A stretch of DNA of 64,000 bases from Blepharisma stoltei. Lineage: Eukaryota; Ciliophora; Heterotrichea; Heterotrichida; Blepharismidae. The notes below the pieces were generated by a model, which saw nothing but the letters and a program-made list of their open reading frames with translations, had not been told where the DNA came from and did no database searches. Made by a program: the position numbers and the translations under genes. The stretch lies in assembly GCA_914767885.1 (NCBI GenBank), contig CAJZBQ010000012.1, forward strand, positions 598,501 through 662,500. The letters run 5' to 3'. Of the stretch, positions 21,200 through 31,548 are shown one piece after another (positions within the stretch are counted from its first letter, which is position 1; each line of letters begins with the position of its first letter).

Positions 21200-22839
21200 T
21201 TATACATCTCGTTCTTGAAGACTGAGAATAGGAAACCCTAAAAACCTAATGATGTCATCTTCTGTAGTTGCGTTTATCAGTTTTTGACCTGTCGAGCGAT
21301 TGTAAAGTCCTGTATTGGAAAGATGGTAACCTTTTTTTTCTGCTTCAAGTCTGAGTAGTCGATTATAGTTGCTTGATCCTGTAAAATAAAGAATTGCATA
21401 AGGAGTTTCTTCTATATTACATACAAAAAAGTCAAGCTGCCTATGAGGCTTTCCTTCAAGTTTCACAACACCTGTGAATTTTTCTGAGGTATTTGTAAAA
21501 CTATGGGTTAATAAGCCAATTGCTTTAAGAGAAGTTATAAGAAATGGAAGAAGTCGATCCTTATGTTTTGTTCCAATAACAATATCAATGTCTCCACACA
21601 GTTCCCTGCCTCTTCTATACGATCCACAGAGTTCAAACTCGCTTTTGGGTTCTATAAGTTTCAGCTGTGCTTTTATAATAGAGCCAATTCTTTCTACTTC
21701 TTCTCTTGGGATTTTTTGTATGAGATCATCATAAAGTTCGATTCCAGTTAACTGGATTTCGCTGAAATAATCTCTATTAATCTCTGCAAATTTTTTAACA
21801 TCTTGGATAGTTCGTAGTCCATGTTTATATAGATCAATCGCAGTTTTCGATCCAAATCCATAAATTTGAGATATTTCATTAATTGCTTGGATTTGGGGCT
21901 CTTTGCTTAAGCTATAGTCCTAGCCTCCTTTTGGCTCAAACTATGTTGACGTCTTCCGACGCCAAACTGGGTATTTAGTTTAACAGCAAATGCTGGCTTT
22001 CAACTCTCGATTTTTTACGTCTGAAAACGCCACTATATTTTGAGCCAAAAGGAGGTTCCAGCCATAACGGTTTTATCTAAATATCCTTTTTGTAAAATCT
22101 CTGCTACTTTATTTCTAGTTTTTATCCCGAACCCTTTAATTTTTTTGAGCTGCTCGGCATCAGTGACCTTGAAATTTAATAGTTTAAGTGATCTTATTGT
22201 GTTAGCATATGTTACAGACCTTCCTCTGTCATCTAGAATTTCATATAGCTTTTGTAATTTTTCTAGCTCATCCGTGATATGTGAATTTAAATTGCTGCTT
22301 TTAATCCTAGAAGGATCTGGAGGCTGAAAAAATTCTGGATTCATATTAATTGGCAAATCAGATGGCTCTTCTGGGCTTGAAAATACTCAGTCTGATCCAA
22401 CACTTTTTCTCGAAGATTGAGAAAAATTATCAATAATTGATGGCTTTCTAGGTTTTCCTACTTCCAATTCTTCAGCTTTTCTTTTAATAGATGGAGATGA
22501 TTCTCTTGAAGGCATCTTCTCATTAAACTTTAATTTAAAATTTTCTATGGGTTGGATTTTTTTAGCTACAATAGAAGAGTGTGCTCATTCAGGCTTTACA
22601 ATGGTCATATCTTTGATATTTGTTATATTTAGCTTTTGTGATAATATTTCTTCAGTAGCATTTTCAGGGGCTATTACTATTGTGTAGCTTTTGATATCTT
22701 TTATATTTCTTGATCCAAAAATATCTGCACTTCCTCCGTGCTCTTCTATTTTATTTTTTATTATGCTGGCGGATGTCCCGGTAAATCCTAATATTTTCGA
22801 AAGTATTAGAATATTAAACCCGCTAAAAATCCCTGACAT
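21200..22839 (-). CDS. Family X DNA polymerase with BRCT domain (pol lambda/beta-like)
   Basis: 495 residues. An N-terminal BRCT domain (ILGFTGTSASIIKNKIEEHG, SYTIVIAPENATEEI, PEWAHSSIV) is followed by a Ser/Pro linker and then the polymerase. The 8-kDa-like region has HhH LKKIKGFGIKTRNKVAEIL, and the fingers have HhH SQIYGFGSKTAIDLYKHG. The palm has ELCGDIDIVIG with two metal-binding Asp, and the third is in RQLDFF. The thumb ends LLRLEAEKKGYHLSNTGLYN ... ILSLQERDV. Such enzymes fill gaps in base-excision repair and end joining. A 152 bp TIR-IES (about 21913-22064) interrupts between the HhH and the palm; excision yields YLDKTVSLSKEPQIQ. It is head-to-head with an XRCC1-like gene, with 55 bp between start codons. 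Confidence 0.92.
21913..22064. mobile_element. TIR-type IES in DNA polymerase gene, 152 bp
   Basis: Inverted ends AGCCTCCTTTTGGCTCAAA and TTTGAGCCAAAAGGAGGTT. TA-TA excision gives KTVSLSK in frame. Confidence 0.85.
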
Positions 22840-22894
22840 TTAATTGTCCATATATTGAACTAAATGTTATATTAAATTTAGGCACAAAATTTCA

Positions 22895-24449
22895 ATGATC
22901 ACAATTGATTACCAGATAATAAATTGCCAGCCACTAGAGGATGGTGAAGATGCACAAAATATTCTAATTCGTAGAAAATCATTTGAAAATTTAATAATAA
23001 AATTACTAACTCCCCCCCCCTCCGTGAGTGAACAAAACCATTAGAAAAATCGCTATTTTTTGCCCAAAAACCCACCCTCCGTGAGTGAACAAAAATCTTT
23101 TTAAATAGAAAAATTTTTTATGGAAAAAAAAATTTGATATATAAAATGATAATTATTATAATGAAATCTAGAGCTAATTCTGTTTATTTTTAAACAAATT
23201 GCTTTTTAAAACATAAATTTTGCAAATTGAATTAATATTTGCTTTCCAATTTTTGCGAATTAGGATTTTTTTAAATTTCGAAAAAAAATATTTTTTATAA
23301 AATTTATATATAAATTTTTTTAAAAAAAAAATTAACCCCCTCCGTGAGTGAACAAAATTTTTTTGTTCACTCACGGAGGGGGGGGGGAGTAAAATAAATA
23401 ACTTTACCAATAAAAACAATTATTTATAGCAGAGCGGGGTAAGCATCAACAAAGCTAAAGTTTTAGAATTTCATTCAGGCCAAGGATCAATTACAATTCA
23501 GTTTCCGAAAACAAAAATTGAAGAGATTACTTTATGTTTAGGAAGCTCTGCATCTGTACAAATTGGAGCGTTCAACAGCCCTGATCAAACAGACATGGTC
23601 TATCTTATTGAAAGCCAGGAATCTGTAGTTGGCGCTCTAGAAAAAACCATAAAATATAGCTCTAATCTCTTTGCATCTCACAAAGACACAAAATTTTCCT
23701 ATGCTAAGCTTGACATATCTTCAACTTCATCTAATGGATCCTTAAAAATTTTTTATTGAATTCTTAAAAGTCCAAGAGATTCTGGCTCTTCCCCTCCAAG
23801 ATCTAACCATATGACAGTAAATTCGAGATCCTTTTATTCTTCCCCACCAGCCAAAAGAACATTAGAAATTTCTAAAAACCCAAAAACTGATTTATCTAAC
23901 TCAATCCAAAGATTTGACTTGAAACAATCTGCATTTGATGAAATCCCTAGAAAGCGAAAAATAGATTATGACACTCCAAGAGCTTCTAGGAACCCAATTG
24001 ATAATAGAATTGGGATTAACAATAAAATTAGATCAGAAAATAAAAAACAAGAGGATAAAACAATTAATATTGAAGATGGGGAGACAATTGCGGAGCAAAA
24101 TAGTATTTTTCAAGATATTCAAAATAGAAAACAAAGAGTGTTAAGATCGCATACGCAGAAAAAAGAACCAACAAATTCGTATAAAAATGTTTTAAATAAT
24201 TGCTTGGTTAGTTCAGCTGTCCAGGATCCTGGGAAAAGTATTATAATATCAGAGCTTTGTGAATCGTTGGGAGCCATCTATATTGAAGAGCTTGATAGAT
24301 CAGTAGAATATTTGGTGTCTGATGGAACCAACACAAGAAAAATGGATGAGGCGAGACAATTGGGAATTAAAATTGTTAGAATAGACTGACTCATTTTTTG
24401 TTTGAGGAAAAGAAAGCATATTGATGATGAATCTTTGCTCTTTAATTAA
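22895..24449 (+). CDS. XRCC1-like DNA repair scaffold with BRCT domain
   Basis: 374 residues after removing a 414 bp insert and a 16-nt intron. The N-terminal about 170 residues (VLEFHSGQGSITIQFPKTKI, ITLCLGSSASVQIGAFNSPD, FSYAKLDISSTSSNGSLKIF) match the order of the XRCC1 N-terminal beta-sandwich, which in animals contacts DNA polymerase beta. A basic Ser/Pro-rich linker follows. The C-terminal BRCT (SELCESLGAIYIEELDRSVE, YLVSDGTNTRKMDEARQLGI, IVRIDWLIFCL with TGA as Trp) is convincing. XRCC1 organises single-strand-break and base-excision repair. Its gene starts 55 bp from a BRCT-carrying family X polymerase on the other strand. The N-terminal exon (MITIDYQIINCQPLEDGEDA) is less sure because it depends on the insert boundary. 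Confidence 0.75.
23009..23422 (+). mobile_element. MITE nested in a slightly larger IES
   Basis: The MITE proper is 23009-23391 (383 bp, ends TAACTCC... and ...GGGGGAGTA). Excision of the MITE alone gives a stop (KLLK-TAA). Extending to the TA at 23421-23422 gives KLLFIAERAKVLEF in frame with the 16-nt intron. The extra 31 bp is AT-rich. Confidence 0.65.
23439..23454 (+). other. 16-nt intron in XRCC1-like gene
   Basis: gtaagcatcaacaaag. Removal joins AER to AKVLEFHSG; without it the frame runs into stops. Confidence 0.7.
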
Positions 24450-24660
24450 AATTACCTTATGTATAATTAATTGCATGCAGTATTTTTTAAGAATTACTTG
24501 CTAAAGACTTAATATTTTAAAGATGCAGCTGCCCCCAACAGCTAATTTTAATCGATAATAAAAATTCCCTTTAGATTTGTTTTTATAAAAGCTGAAAGAG
24601 GGTTCTGATGCATTTTCATTGTAGCTTACTTAATAATAATCAACGAAATTAAAAATAAAT

Positions 24661-25918
24661 ATGGAGAGACTCTTGAACATAAAAAATCATTTTGAGTGCG
24701 AGAACAGCTTAGAAGACATTGGCTATACTATATTAAATCACTCCATTCCCGATCAAAAAACATCATTTTCCAATAATCATCCTCATTTGGGCTTCCATCA
24801 ATGCCAGCATTTTCATGTTTACTGCCCATCTCATTTCAAAGGTCCTCTTGTCGCTTACATTGACCCAGATTCTCATAAATCTGACACCAAGCAATATCAT
24901 GAAGCCTTAATTGATGGAGAAATTCTCATAACTCAAATCCCATCTGATGTTATAGAAGTTCATGTTCCTAGCGGGCGTTGTATAGTTATTCACCCGAAGC
25001 TTACGCATCATGGTCAAGCATAGGTCGCAATCAGACACCCCCATCCCCCAATAAAGGAACCCCCACCCCCTAAAAATGGTACCCCCCCACCCCCCCTCTC
25101 GAGTTTATCCTATAGAAGTAATTGTTAGGAAACAAGCAGAATAATTTAAATATAATCCAATTAAAACACTGTATTGATAAATTAAGTTCACAAATTACTT
25201 TATATATTTATGATTAATTAATAAATTTAAATTAATAAACAATTAATTAGAAAATATATTAAATTTGCTTTTTATATTTATAAATATAATGTCTAAGGTA
25301 TAGATAATAGCATTGATTATTAATGAGCCAAGCACAACAATAACTTGCATTAAATTTATTGATTCATAAATTAAAGCTAATCTAATGGCCATTGTACAAG
25401 GATTGCAGGACTGAATTGGTAACAGGATTCAATAGTGCTATAAAAACATAGTATTTGCTATTGCCAGTTTTACTTTTGGATCTCTAATTCGCCTCTTTAG
25501 CCATTGTTCCACAAAGTCCATAAACATATACAATATATACTGCTAATTAATACCAAAGATCATTATTATGCTTGCTAACAAATTTCTTCAGATTTGGTGT
25601 GCTTACTAGTTATAGGAAATTCTCACCCCATTCCATCTACTCCTTAATCGATTGTGCTACGCTATGTGAATATTGTATAAATCAGTAATTTTTAATATTT
25701 AAAATAATAATTTATTTATTTATTACGTCTGCTCTATTTTGGCATTTGTCATATATTTTATGCTATATTAAGGGGGGTGTGGGTGGGGGTGCCATTTTTT
25801 AGGGGGTGGGGGTACCATTTTATAGGGGGTGGGGTGGGGGGTACCACTTTTAGGGGGGGTGGGGGTGTAGGGTTGCTACCTGTGCTTAACCACGCATCAT
25901 ATTAAACTGTTGTATTAG
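24661..25918 (+). CDS. Hypothetical His-rich protein interrupted by a 0.9 kb element
   Basis: Start ATG 24661 (MERLLNIKNHFECENSLEDI). The middle is rich in His and aromatic residues (HHLGFHQCQHFHVYCPSHF-like), and the end EVHVPSGRCIVIHPKLTHH has a beta-strand pattern that could be cupin-like. This is only an impression. The open frame stops just inside the insert. Joining across the direct repeat ACGCATCAT gives LTHHIKLLY-TAG (122 residues); a TA-TA join (25002-25003 with 25900-25901) gives LIKLLY-TAG. Both keep the same stop at 25916-25918. No function can be assigned. Confidence 0.5.
25012..25891. mobile_element. C/G-tract TIR element with 9-bp direct repeat, 880 bp
   Basis: Flanked by ACGCATCAT (25003-25011, 25892-25900). 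Terminal inverted repeats GGTCAAGCATAGGTCGCAA and TTGCTACCTGTGCTTAACC are followed inward by long C tracts (25040-25100) and matching G tracts (25760-25870). The middle is AT-rich with no ORF. Non-autonomous DNA-transposon-like; a 9-bp target duplication would suit a Mutator-like origin. Confidence 0.8.
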
Positions 25919-25961
25919 AAAAAAATTAATTCAAATTTTCAATTAGTAATTAAAGCTTTTA

Positions 25962-26483
25962 ATGTCATTTGCAAAGAAGAACTCAACTCCTAGGACTTCT
26001 TCGTCTCCAAGGAACCCAGCTACTCCAAGAGGAAGTCAAGCAATTTATCAGTCATACGCTAACTTAATTACTCCAAGAACTCAAACTTCATCTGACCCTC
26101 AAGAAATTGAATCATTACGAAAAGAAGTGAATTATCTCAAAAATGGGCTGAATGAAGCTAACAAAATAATTAAGCAACTCAAAGCGCAACACGAAGAAGA
26201 AATAAGAACGCTGAAATTCGTATATGACGAGATGAAAAAAGAGCTTGAATCTGCGAAATCAACTAAGCCAGAAGAAAGCACTAGGCCAAGCCAAGGGATT
26301 GAAGAATACACTCAGCTTGCACAGGAGTTAATTCGCCTTCGTACAGATGTGGATCGTCTAAGTAGCGCTTTCGTAAGAGAGAAAAGGGCATCTGCTGCAC
26401 AAAGACTGGAAAGTCTTTTGCATGAGCGAACTCAGCAGAGAAGTTTTGGGTCAAGTAAATCAGCGTTTACAGATAAGTTATAA
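25962..26483 (+). CDS. Coiled-coil protein with Ser/Thr-Pro-rich N-terminus
   Basis: 173 residues. The N-terminus (KKNSTPRTSSSPRNPATPRG, NLITPRTQTSSDP) has repeated S/T-P-R motifs typical of proline-directed kinase targets. Residues about 45-105 form a coiled coil (IESLRKEVNYLKNGLNEANK, IIKQLKAQHEEEIRTLKFVY). A second short helix follows, with an Arg/Ser tail. Complete and uninterrupted between ATG 25962 and TAA 26481-26483. No family recognised. Confidence 0.7.
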   Translation: MSFAKKNSTPRTSSSPRNPATPRGSQAIYQSYANLITPRTQTSSDPQEIESLRKEVNYLKNGLNEANKIIKQLKAQHEEEIRTLKFVYDEMKKELESAKSTKPEESTRPSQGIEEYTQLAQELIRLRTDVDRLSSAFVREKRASAAQRLESLLHERTQQRSFGSSKSAFTDKL

Positions 26484-26502
26484 GCACATTGTTTAAATGT
26501 TA

Positions 26503-28037
26503 CTATTTACGCTTAGAAATTAAGAAATTATTGTCTTCTTCGCATCTTCGTTTTATTAATTCTCTATAATGATGCGCAAGTTCTAGTGGCAAAGCTGAGT
26601 CAAAATAAATCGCTAACTATTACGCTTAGAGTCAATTAGAAAGTTGCCAGCTGTCACAGCTACTTCCAAAGCTGCTCTGAGCATTCGCGTCATCTTTCTC
26701 CGGCCCGCCAAACTGTGGCCACCTTCACCTTGCTTCGCAGAAAGATTCTAGTCTTAAAAGGTTTCCAACAATTCTTCTTTGAGCTCAGGCTACCTACTTA
26801 GTTCTGACAGGTACCTTAAAGATCCCAGTCTTCACCACCTGAAATAGAGCTCCCTTCTAGAAAATTCGATTCCTTAAAGTGAGGAGTCCGATAAGAAAAT
26901 CACCGGCTATTGCTTCCCTATTACAACTGGGATAATTTCATCGGGCAAGCCAAACTTTATAATTAAGATATCGCGATGTTCGAATTTTTTGGTCTCCTGA
27001 CCGAAATTCTCTCTTGCATATTTTGAATATGGTAGAGCTGAATCAGCAACAATTCTTGAGGGGGGCTTATCTATAGTAATTTCGCTCTTACTTGGAAAGT
27101 GTCTAGGAGTTTGAGGATTAGATGATTTTTTAGGTTCTAGAGATGGCGTGTTTTTATTGGAAGGGGTATTTGTTCTAGACCTTTGGCTCAGTAAATTTAA
27201 AATGTATTCGTCTTTATTTGAAATTTTTATGTTCTCATAAGATTTCTTTCTTTTGTTTTGAGATTTCGGAGATACCATGCATTGCTCATGAGTGAAACTC
27301 ATCTTGGAGCTTGGCCGAGATGAATTATCTTCAATTGATTTCTTAATTAAAGTTGATGGCTTCGTTGTAGAAATCTGCTTTTCTTTATCGTTATTAGAAC
27401 TTTTAGGTATTTTTCTTTCAGTTAAGCCATTTTCTTCATTTCAATCTGGTTGGATTTCAAAATTTCTTTGAGTGCTTCTTGAAGTTAAGCTTTTATAAGG
27501 CAGCTCAAACTTCTGCAAATCAGCAATATTAATATTTAGGCCAGGATACTTTTTCATTCCTCCATTATCATTTCTCTCAGTTAGATTCTTCATTTTCAAT
27601 GCATCATTTGATGAACTCCTAGAAGAGCATCTTGGCAACTCTCAATGCCCTTTCTTCGCATATGATATATAGGCTAGCTTCTTTGATAATTCATTGATTT
27701 CTGGAGCATACCGGAAATTTTGTTTTCTTATTCATTCCCATTTTTCTTTGACCCTTTCTTTTTTCTCTTCAAGGACTTTTCCTTTCTGCAATAAAATATT
27801 TTCAATGCCCTTTCGTGGCTTTCCTTCAATTTTATTCGATAACTTCTGACTGTTTTTATGGGTTTTAGTTTGCTGCCGAATTATGGAATCTTTATAAAGC
27901 CTATCATGTACAGAAGTAGGAGGGCTATTAATTTTATTGAATTTGGAAGTTGATAGTTTGCTTGATAAAGTTTCAGAAGGGTTTACCAATCTTGGGAAAT
28001 CTTGCTCTTTATATGGTTCGATGTAAAGAGTTTCCAT
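26503..28037 (-). CDS. Low-complexity Ser/Lys-rich protein (about 361 aa)
   Basis: Starts METLYIEPYKEQDFPRLVNP. Three TGA codons must be Trp (KEKWEWIRKQ, KGHWELPRC, QPDWNEENG). The protein is mostly polar and disordered, with a charged segment GKVLEEKKERVKEKWEW and a conserved-looking patch FRYAPEINELSKKLAYISYA. Retroposon N (about 26586-27034) interrupts near the end. A TA-TA join yields VADSALELAHHYRELIKRRC, and a join at the diverged target repeat yields VADSALPLELAHHYREL; both reach TAG 26505-26503. Unknown function; plausible cytoskeletal or ciliary component. Confidence 0.6.
26586..27034 (-). mobile_element. Retroposon-like element N
   Basis: It has the family block CAAGCCAAACTTTATAATTA and the terminal hairpin GATATCGCGATGTTCG ... 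TTGCATATTTTGAATATGG at its right end. The flanking repeat is diverged (GTGGCAAAGCTGAGTCA / ATGGTAGAGCTGAATCA). The left copy lacks TA but TA lies just beside it. Confidence 0.75.
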
Positions 28038-28136
28038 TTAAAGTTTGATGATTTTTTTATTCAATATATTTTACGAAAAATTAATAAATATAATATTTGA
28101 TATAATGCTGTTTGGCTGAAAATTCAGTTGGATTAA

Positions 28137-28814
28137 TTAGGAAGTTAAAGGTCTTTTGCCATCTATTTCATAGTTATTGCTGTTCATTTCTATATCCACA
28201 CTTTTCGTGCATATTCCTAATTTTCTTTTCAATTGTAAAGCTCCTTCAAAAGCAATCACCTCTACAATCAGTGCCCCTAAAATCATCAAATAGCTCCACA
28301 CATTTCTAAAGCTCATCAAAGGATAAACTTCTTCCACTTCTAAGGCATAAGGCATATTCACACACAATAAGTAAATAATACTAATGCCTAGAGGAAAAAC
28401 CATATGCTTCCTTATAAATTCAACTCTATTCAAGCAAAAGTCAAATGTTAGTGTAATAATTGGCACTACATGATGAAAAATGGTTTGCAAAACATCAATT
28501 GATGACAAAGGCGCTACCGCAGTCCAATACATAACGGTTATGCAGCTTTCTATAGCCCATATCGTTTCAAATAAAATATATGCTACTTTTGTCAATTTTG
28601 TGGAAAAATAAGATAAAGCAGCAACTATAAAATAAATCATCGTGATTGTTAATCCCCAGCAAGTTAGATAAATAAAGAATAAATCTGGGGTTAAAATAAG
28701 CGCTCATAGGAAATTTCCAACTGAAAAGAGAGCAAGAAATATTCTTATGTATTTGAGAATTTCTTTATGAGTGGACTCGTGAAAATTATCAGGAGCAAAT
28801 TCCCAAATTTTCAT
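28137..28814 (-). CDS. Multi-pass membrane protein, FAR-17a/AIG1-like
   Basis: 225 residues with about six hydrophobic segments. Order and spacing suggest the FAR-17a/AIG1 (or related Rolling-stone) family: FFIYLTCWGLTITMIYFIVA with a Thr in the first conserved helix, and later IDVLQTIFHHVVPIITLTFD with a conserved His. In AIG1/ADTRP this Thr/His pair hydrolyses fatty-acid esters of hydroxy fatty acids. Loop lengths fit, but identity is low. Start MKIWEFAPDNFHES (28814); one Trp (NFLWALIL) is TGA. The C-terminal tail is hydrophilic and cytosolic-looking. Confidence 0.45.
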
Positions 28815-28872
28815 ATTTTCAACAATTACTAACAAAGCTAATTAAAACAATTTGATTAAATAATGTATTATC

Positions 28873-29978
28873 TTAATATGACTCTTCAAGATTTTTAGAA
28901 GTGAGTTGATATGTTTTTATGATGAAAACCATCAAATCCTGCTCAAATTTTCTGTAGGCCATTTCAAAATCTGCGATCATCCCATAGATTGACTTTAATT
29001 TCAATGACTCATCATCTTTGAGGCATAAGCTAAAAATTCTGTTTTTAATTTTCAGCCTTTGATATGTCATTACATTTATATTAAAATCAGGCTTTACCTT
29101 GGTATATTTAACAATTGCTGGTTTCTTTACTGCGAGGAAGGGTGAAATTGATGGAAAAGCCTCAAAATCGCAATTTTGGTTGCAAGAAATAAGTTCATTT
29201 AAAATTCTCGGAGAAATTTTAATGAGGAGTTCTGCTACTTGCAAGAGCTCATCTCCAACAGCATGAACCCAAGGATGAGTTTTTATGTTATTTGCTCATC
29301 AGAGAGTTTCCATTGTAAACATATCCGAATTCATTTCATTGAGGTCCAATAATTTAATATTGAGCCCTCTTCCTTTGAGTCTGTAATTATAATTATCTAG
29401 GGTTACTATTTTTCATTTGACAGCAAGTATAGAAACTAAAGCAAGAGTTTCTTTATAAAAGCTATAATCTCCTCAATATCTTGGATGGCAGCTCATTAAA
29501 TTTTCTAAGCTTTGATTAGTAACTCTAGAATCATCTTCGTTTAATTCAATTTCTTGAGATTTTAATCTATAGATATGATGTACATAGAGAATGCATTTAT
29601 TTGATATTTTATGTCTGGATTCTTGCTTGTAGAATCTTCTGCAAATATCATAGAGTTCAATTTCATAAACTTCTATAGGAGTTACCTTTATCTCTTGCTA
29701 CATTAAAGGTTTACAATTTTTCTCCCAAGAGCTGAGTTCAACGTGGCAGAGTCAAACCTTGGGCGAATACTAAAACCTCGAGTAAGTCTTCAGAAAACAT
29801 CAGTATTAACCGTATCTGTGTGCGATATATCTGCTGTTGGCACATCATTAAATTTTGTTGTGTTGGAATCCATTGCTATTTCTGTAGTCATCTCAGCCTC
29901 GTCAATTTCTTCTTTTTCATCCCTCGAATTGCATGGAGTATGAATTTCATTTTCTACTACAATTTCTATGTCATTCAT
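28873..29978 (-). CDS. Possible cyclin-fold protein with acidic N-terminus
   Basis: 362 residues if a 17-nt intron (29698-29714) is removed; otherwise the first exon stops at GRKIVNL. The N-terminus (MNDIEIVVENEIHTPCNSRD) is acidic. The body is helical: IELYDICRRFYKQESRHKIS, KETLALVSILAVKWKIVTLD, MFTMETLWWANNIKTHPWVH, with five TGA-encoded Trp including a tandem WW. The alternation of helices and ALVSILAVKWK faintly recalls the cyclin box (the LACLLLAxK helix), but key residues are not all visible. An RNA-polymerase-II CTD-kinase cyclin or an unrelated helical protein are both possible. Confidence 0.45.
29698..29714 (-). other. Predicted 17-nt intron
   Basis: gtaaacctttaatgtag on the minus strand. 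It is required to join GRKI to QEIKVTPIEVYE; the total coding length is then a multiple of three. Confidence 0.55.
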
Positions 29979-30027
29979 TATAAATTGAATTAAAAATTAA
30001 AACCTTCCTATTATTTATTTTCGATTA

Positions 30028-30345
30028 TTATCCTCTCCCTCTTGCCATAAATCTCGCTCTCCCTCTCATCCTAGCTTGTCCTCTCTTAATAGACACTTTA
30101 TTTTCTACAGCTTTTTCCAAGACCTCATCTAGTACCCTTATATATTTCACATTGTTTCCTCTTATATAGCATTCAGGGATTTTTCGAAAATGGTCACCAT
30201 CTGCATTCGTGTGTGTTACATCTTTCAACTTTAAGTTCATAAAATAATCGGCATGCAATATATAGCCATTGTAGCATTCCCCACTTTTAAGCTCAACCAT
30301 CACTGGGGTAGAAATTGCGCATTGAAGAACAGGCATAGGCAGCAT
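30028..30345 (-). CDS. LSM4: U6 snRNA-associated Sm-like protein LSm4
   Basis: 105 residues. The Sm1 motif (TPVMVELKSGECYNGYILHA, DYFMNLKLKDV) and Sm2 motif (PECYIRGNNVKYIRVLDE) match LSm4 closely, including the near-invariant MLP start and PECYIRG. The C-terminus is a short Arg/Gly tail (RGQARMRGRARFMARGRG), as in eukaryotic LSm4. LSm2-8 binds the U6 snRNA 3' end for splicing; LSm1-7 activates decapping. This is relevant in a genome with 15-nt introns. Start ATG 30345-30343. No insert. Confidence 0.95.
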   Translation of the reverse strand: MLPMPVLQCAISTPVMVELKSGECYNGYILHADYFMNLKLKDVTHTNADGDHFRKIPECYIRGNNVKYIRVLDEVLEKAVENKVSIKRGQARMRGRARFMARGRG

Positions 30346-30377
30346 TTTATTTTTATTCTAAATCAAAGAATTAATGA

Positions 30378-31542
30378 TTAATTGGTTTTTTTGTTTTGTA
30401 AACTTTGTTGGCGGATTTCCAAGTCCATGTAGGTGCCATCTTTGTAGATTCTGTACTTGTAAAACAGCCTTAAATAGCAGTAATACAGCAGAGAACCTAT
30501 AATATAAGTTGCCCAAGGTAATACTACATACCAATGCACTGATTCATCAAGTCTATTTCCAGCATTATGTCTGAATTTCCAGCTTAAAATGACCTCGCAG
30601 CAAAGCATCATTCATGCAGTCCATCTGTACTGTGCAAAGATTTGCTTTTCTGCTCTAAGATGGTCTCCCCAAGTCCTCACGTCGTCATATCCTTCTCTGA
30701 ATCCTAATCCTCCCACAACTAGCCATATCAGCAGCCTTACAATGTTTAATTTGCTTGAAGGTGGGATCCATAGCGAATTTGATACTGTAAATCCAGTGAC
30801 AAAATTTAGCGACACAAATAAAATGACCAAAAATACTCCTTGGAAATGTCGATGCTCAGTTCATACTTTTCATTCTTTAATAGATTTGGCACCTCTTCTT
30901 CCAAACCAGTCATACTCCAGTGATTTAAAGTATCTAATTAAAAGCATTCCAATCCAGATGCCTAAGGTATTGGCTAAGAGGACATCTAGTATCAAAGAAT
31001 CCCACCAGCACTCAGCAAAGTTGGGTCTGATGTTTTTTAATGATAATTCTATAAGTTCATCTAAAACACTCCATATATGAAGAATGTAATAGTCCCTTAA
31101 TATCAATGCTGCAAAAAACCAATTGAGGAAATGGGCCAAAAGATAAAAGTCTGAAAGCTTGTAAACGTTTTGGATTGTAAACTCGCAGTTCCTGTCATAG
31201 TTTTCTGTGCGCATTTCTAGCTGTTTATTGAGGTTTGGGTCAATGTAGGCGAATAGCGCGCGTGCATCATCTTCAGTTTGGAATAGTAAGAATACCAACA
31301 GCCCGATATAAAGAAGCCCAAACCTTGCTCCCACTCTGCAGTATACATCACGAACTCTAATAAAAGGGCTCTTATAAGGCTTAAGCGAACTTTGTGCTAA
31401 AAAGACCAAGCAGACACCAATGAGTCCTGCTTTAACGTTTCATTCCTAACTCGTCCATTACAGTTGATGTTGACGTCCAAAAGAGTCCACAAAGTATATA
31501 ACTTATGGTCAAAAAGAAAAGCACCTGGCTGCCGTATTCCAT
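30378..31542 (-). CDS. Phosphatidylserine synthase (base-exchange type, PSS)
   Basis: 382 residues after removing a 16-nt intron near the N-terminus. Diagnostic block: LKNIRPNFAECWWDSLILDV then LLANTLGIWIGM, the PNFxECWWDxxILD motif of PSS1/PSS2. Also conserved are ILRDYYILHIWSVLDELIEL and the later SNSLWIPPSSKLNIVRLLIW and GFREGYDDVRTWG. Several TGA codons are Trp (KVWTEHRHFQG, YRWTAWMML). About eight to nine transmembrane helices. It exchanges the head group of phosphatidylcholine or -ethanolamine for serine at ER/MAM membranes. Its start codon lies 6 bp from the start of the divergent bL12m gene, so they share a promoter region. Confidence 0.93.
31446..31461 (-). other. 16-nt intron in PSS gene
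   Basis: gtaatggacgagttag on the minus strand. Removal joins TSTST to EWNVKAGLIGV; without it a TAG interrupts. Confidence 0.8.
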
Positions 31543-31548
31543 TTATAA

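Noticed and set aside
23392-23422. MITE-only excision in the XRCC1-like gene
   Set aside because: Leaves KLLK followed by TAA; the extended TA junction is the only one tried that connects to the downstream domain through the 16-nt intron.
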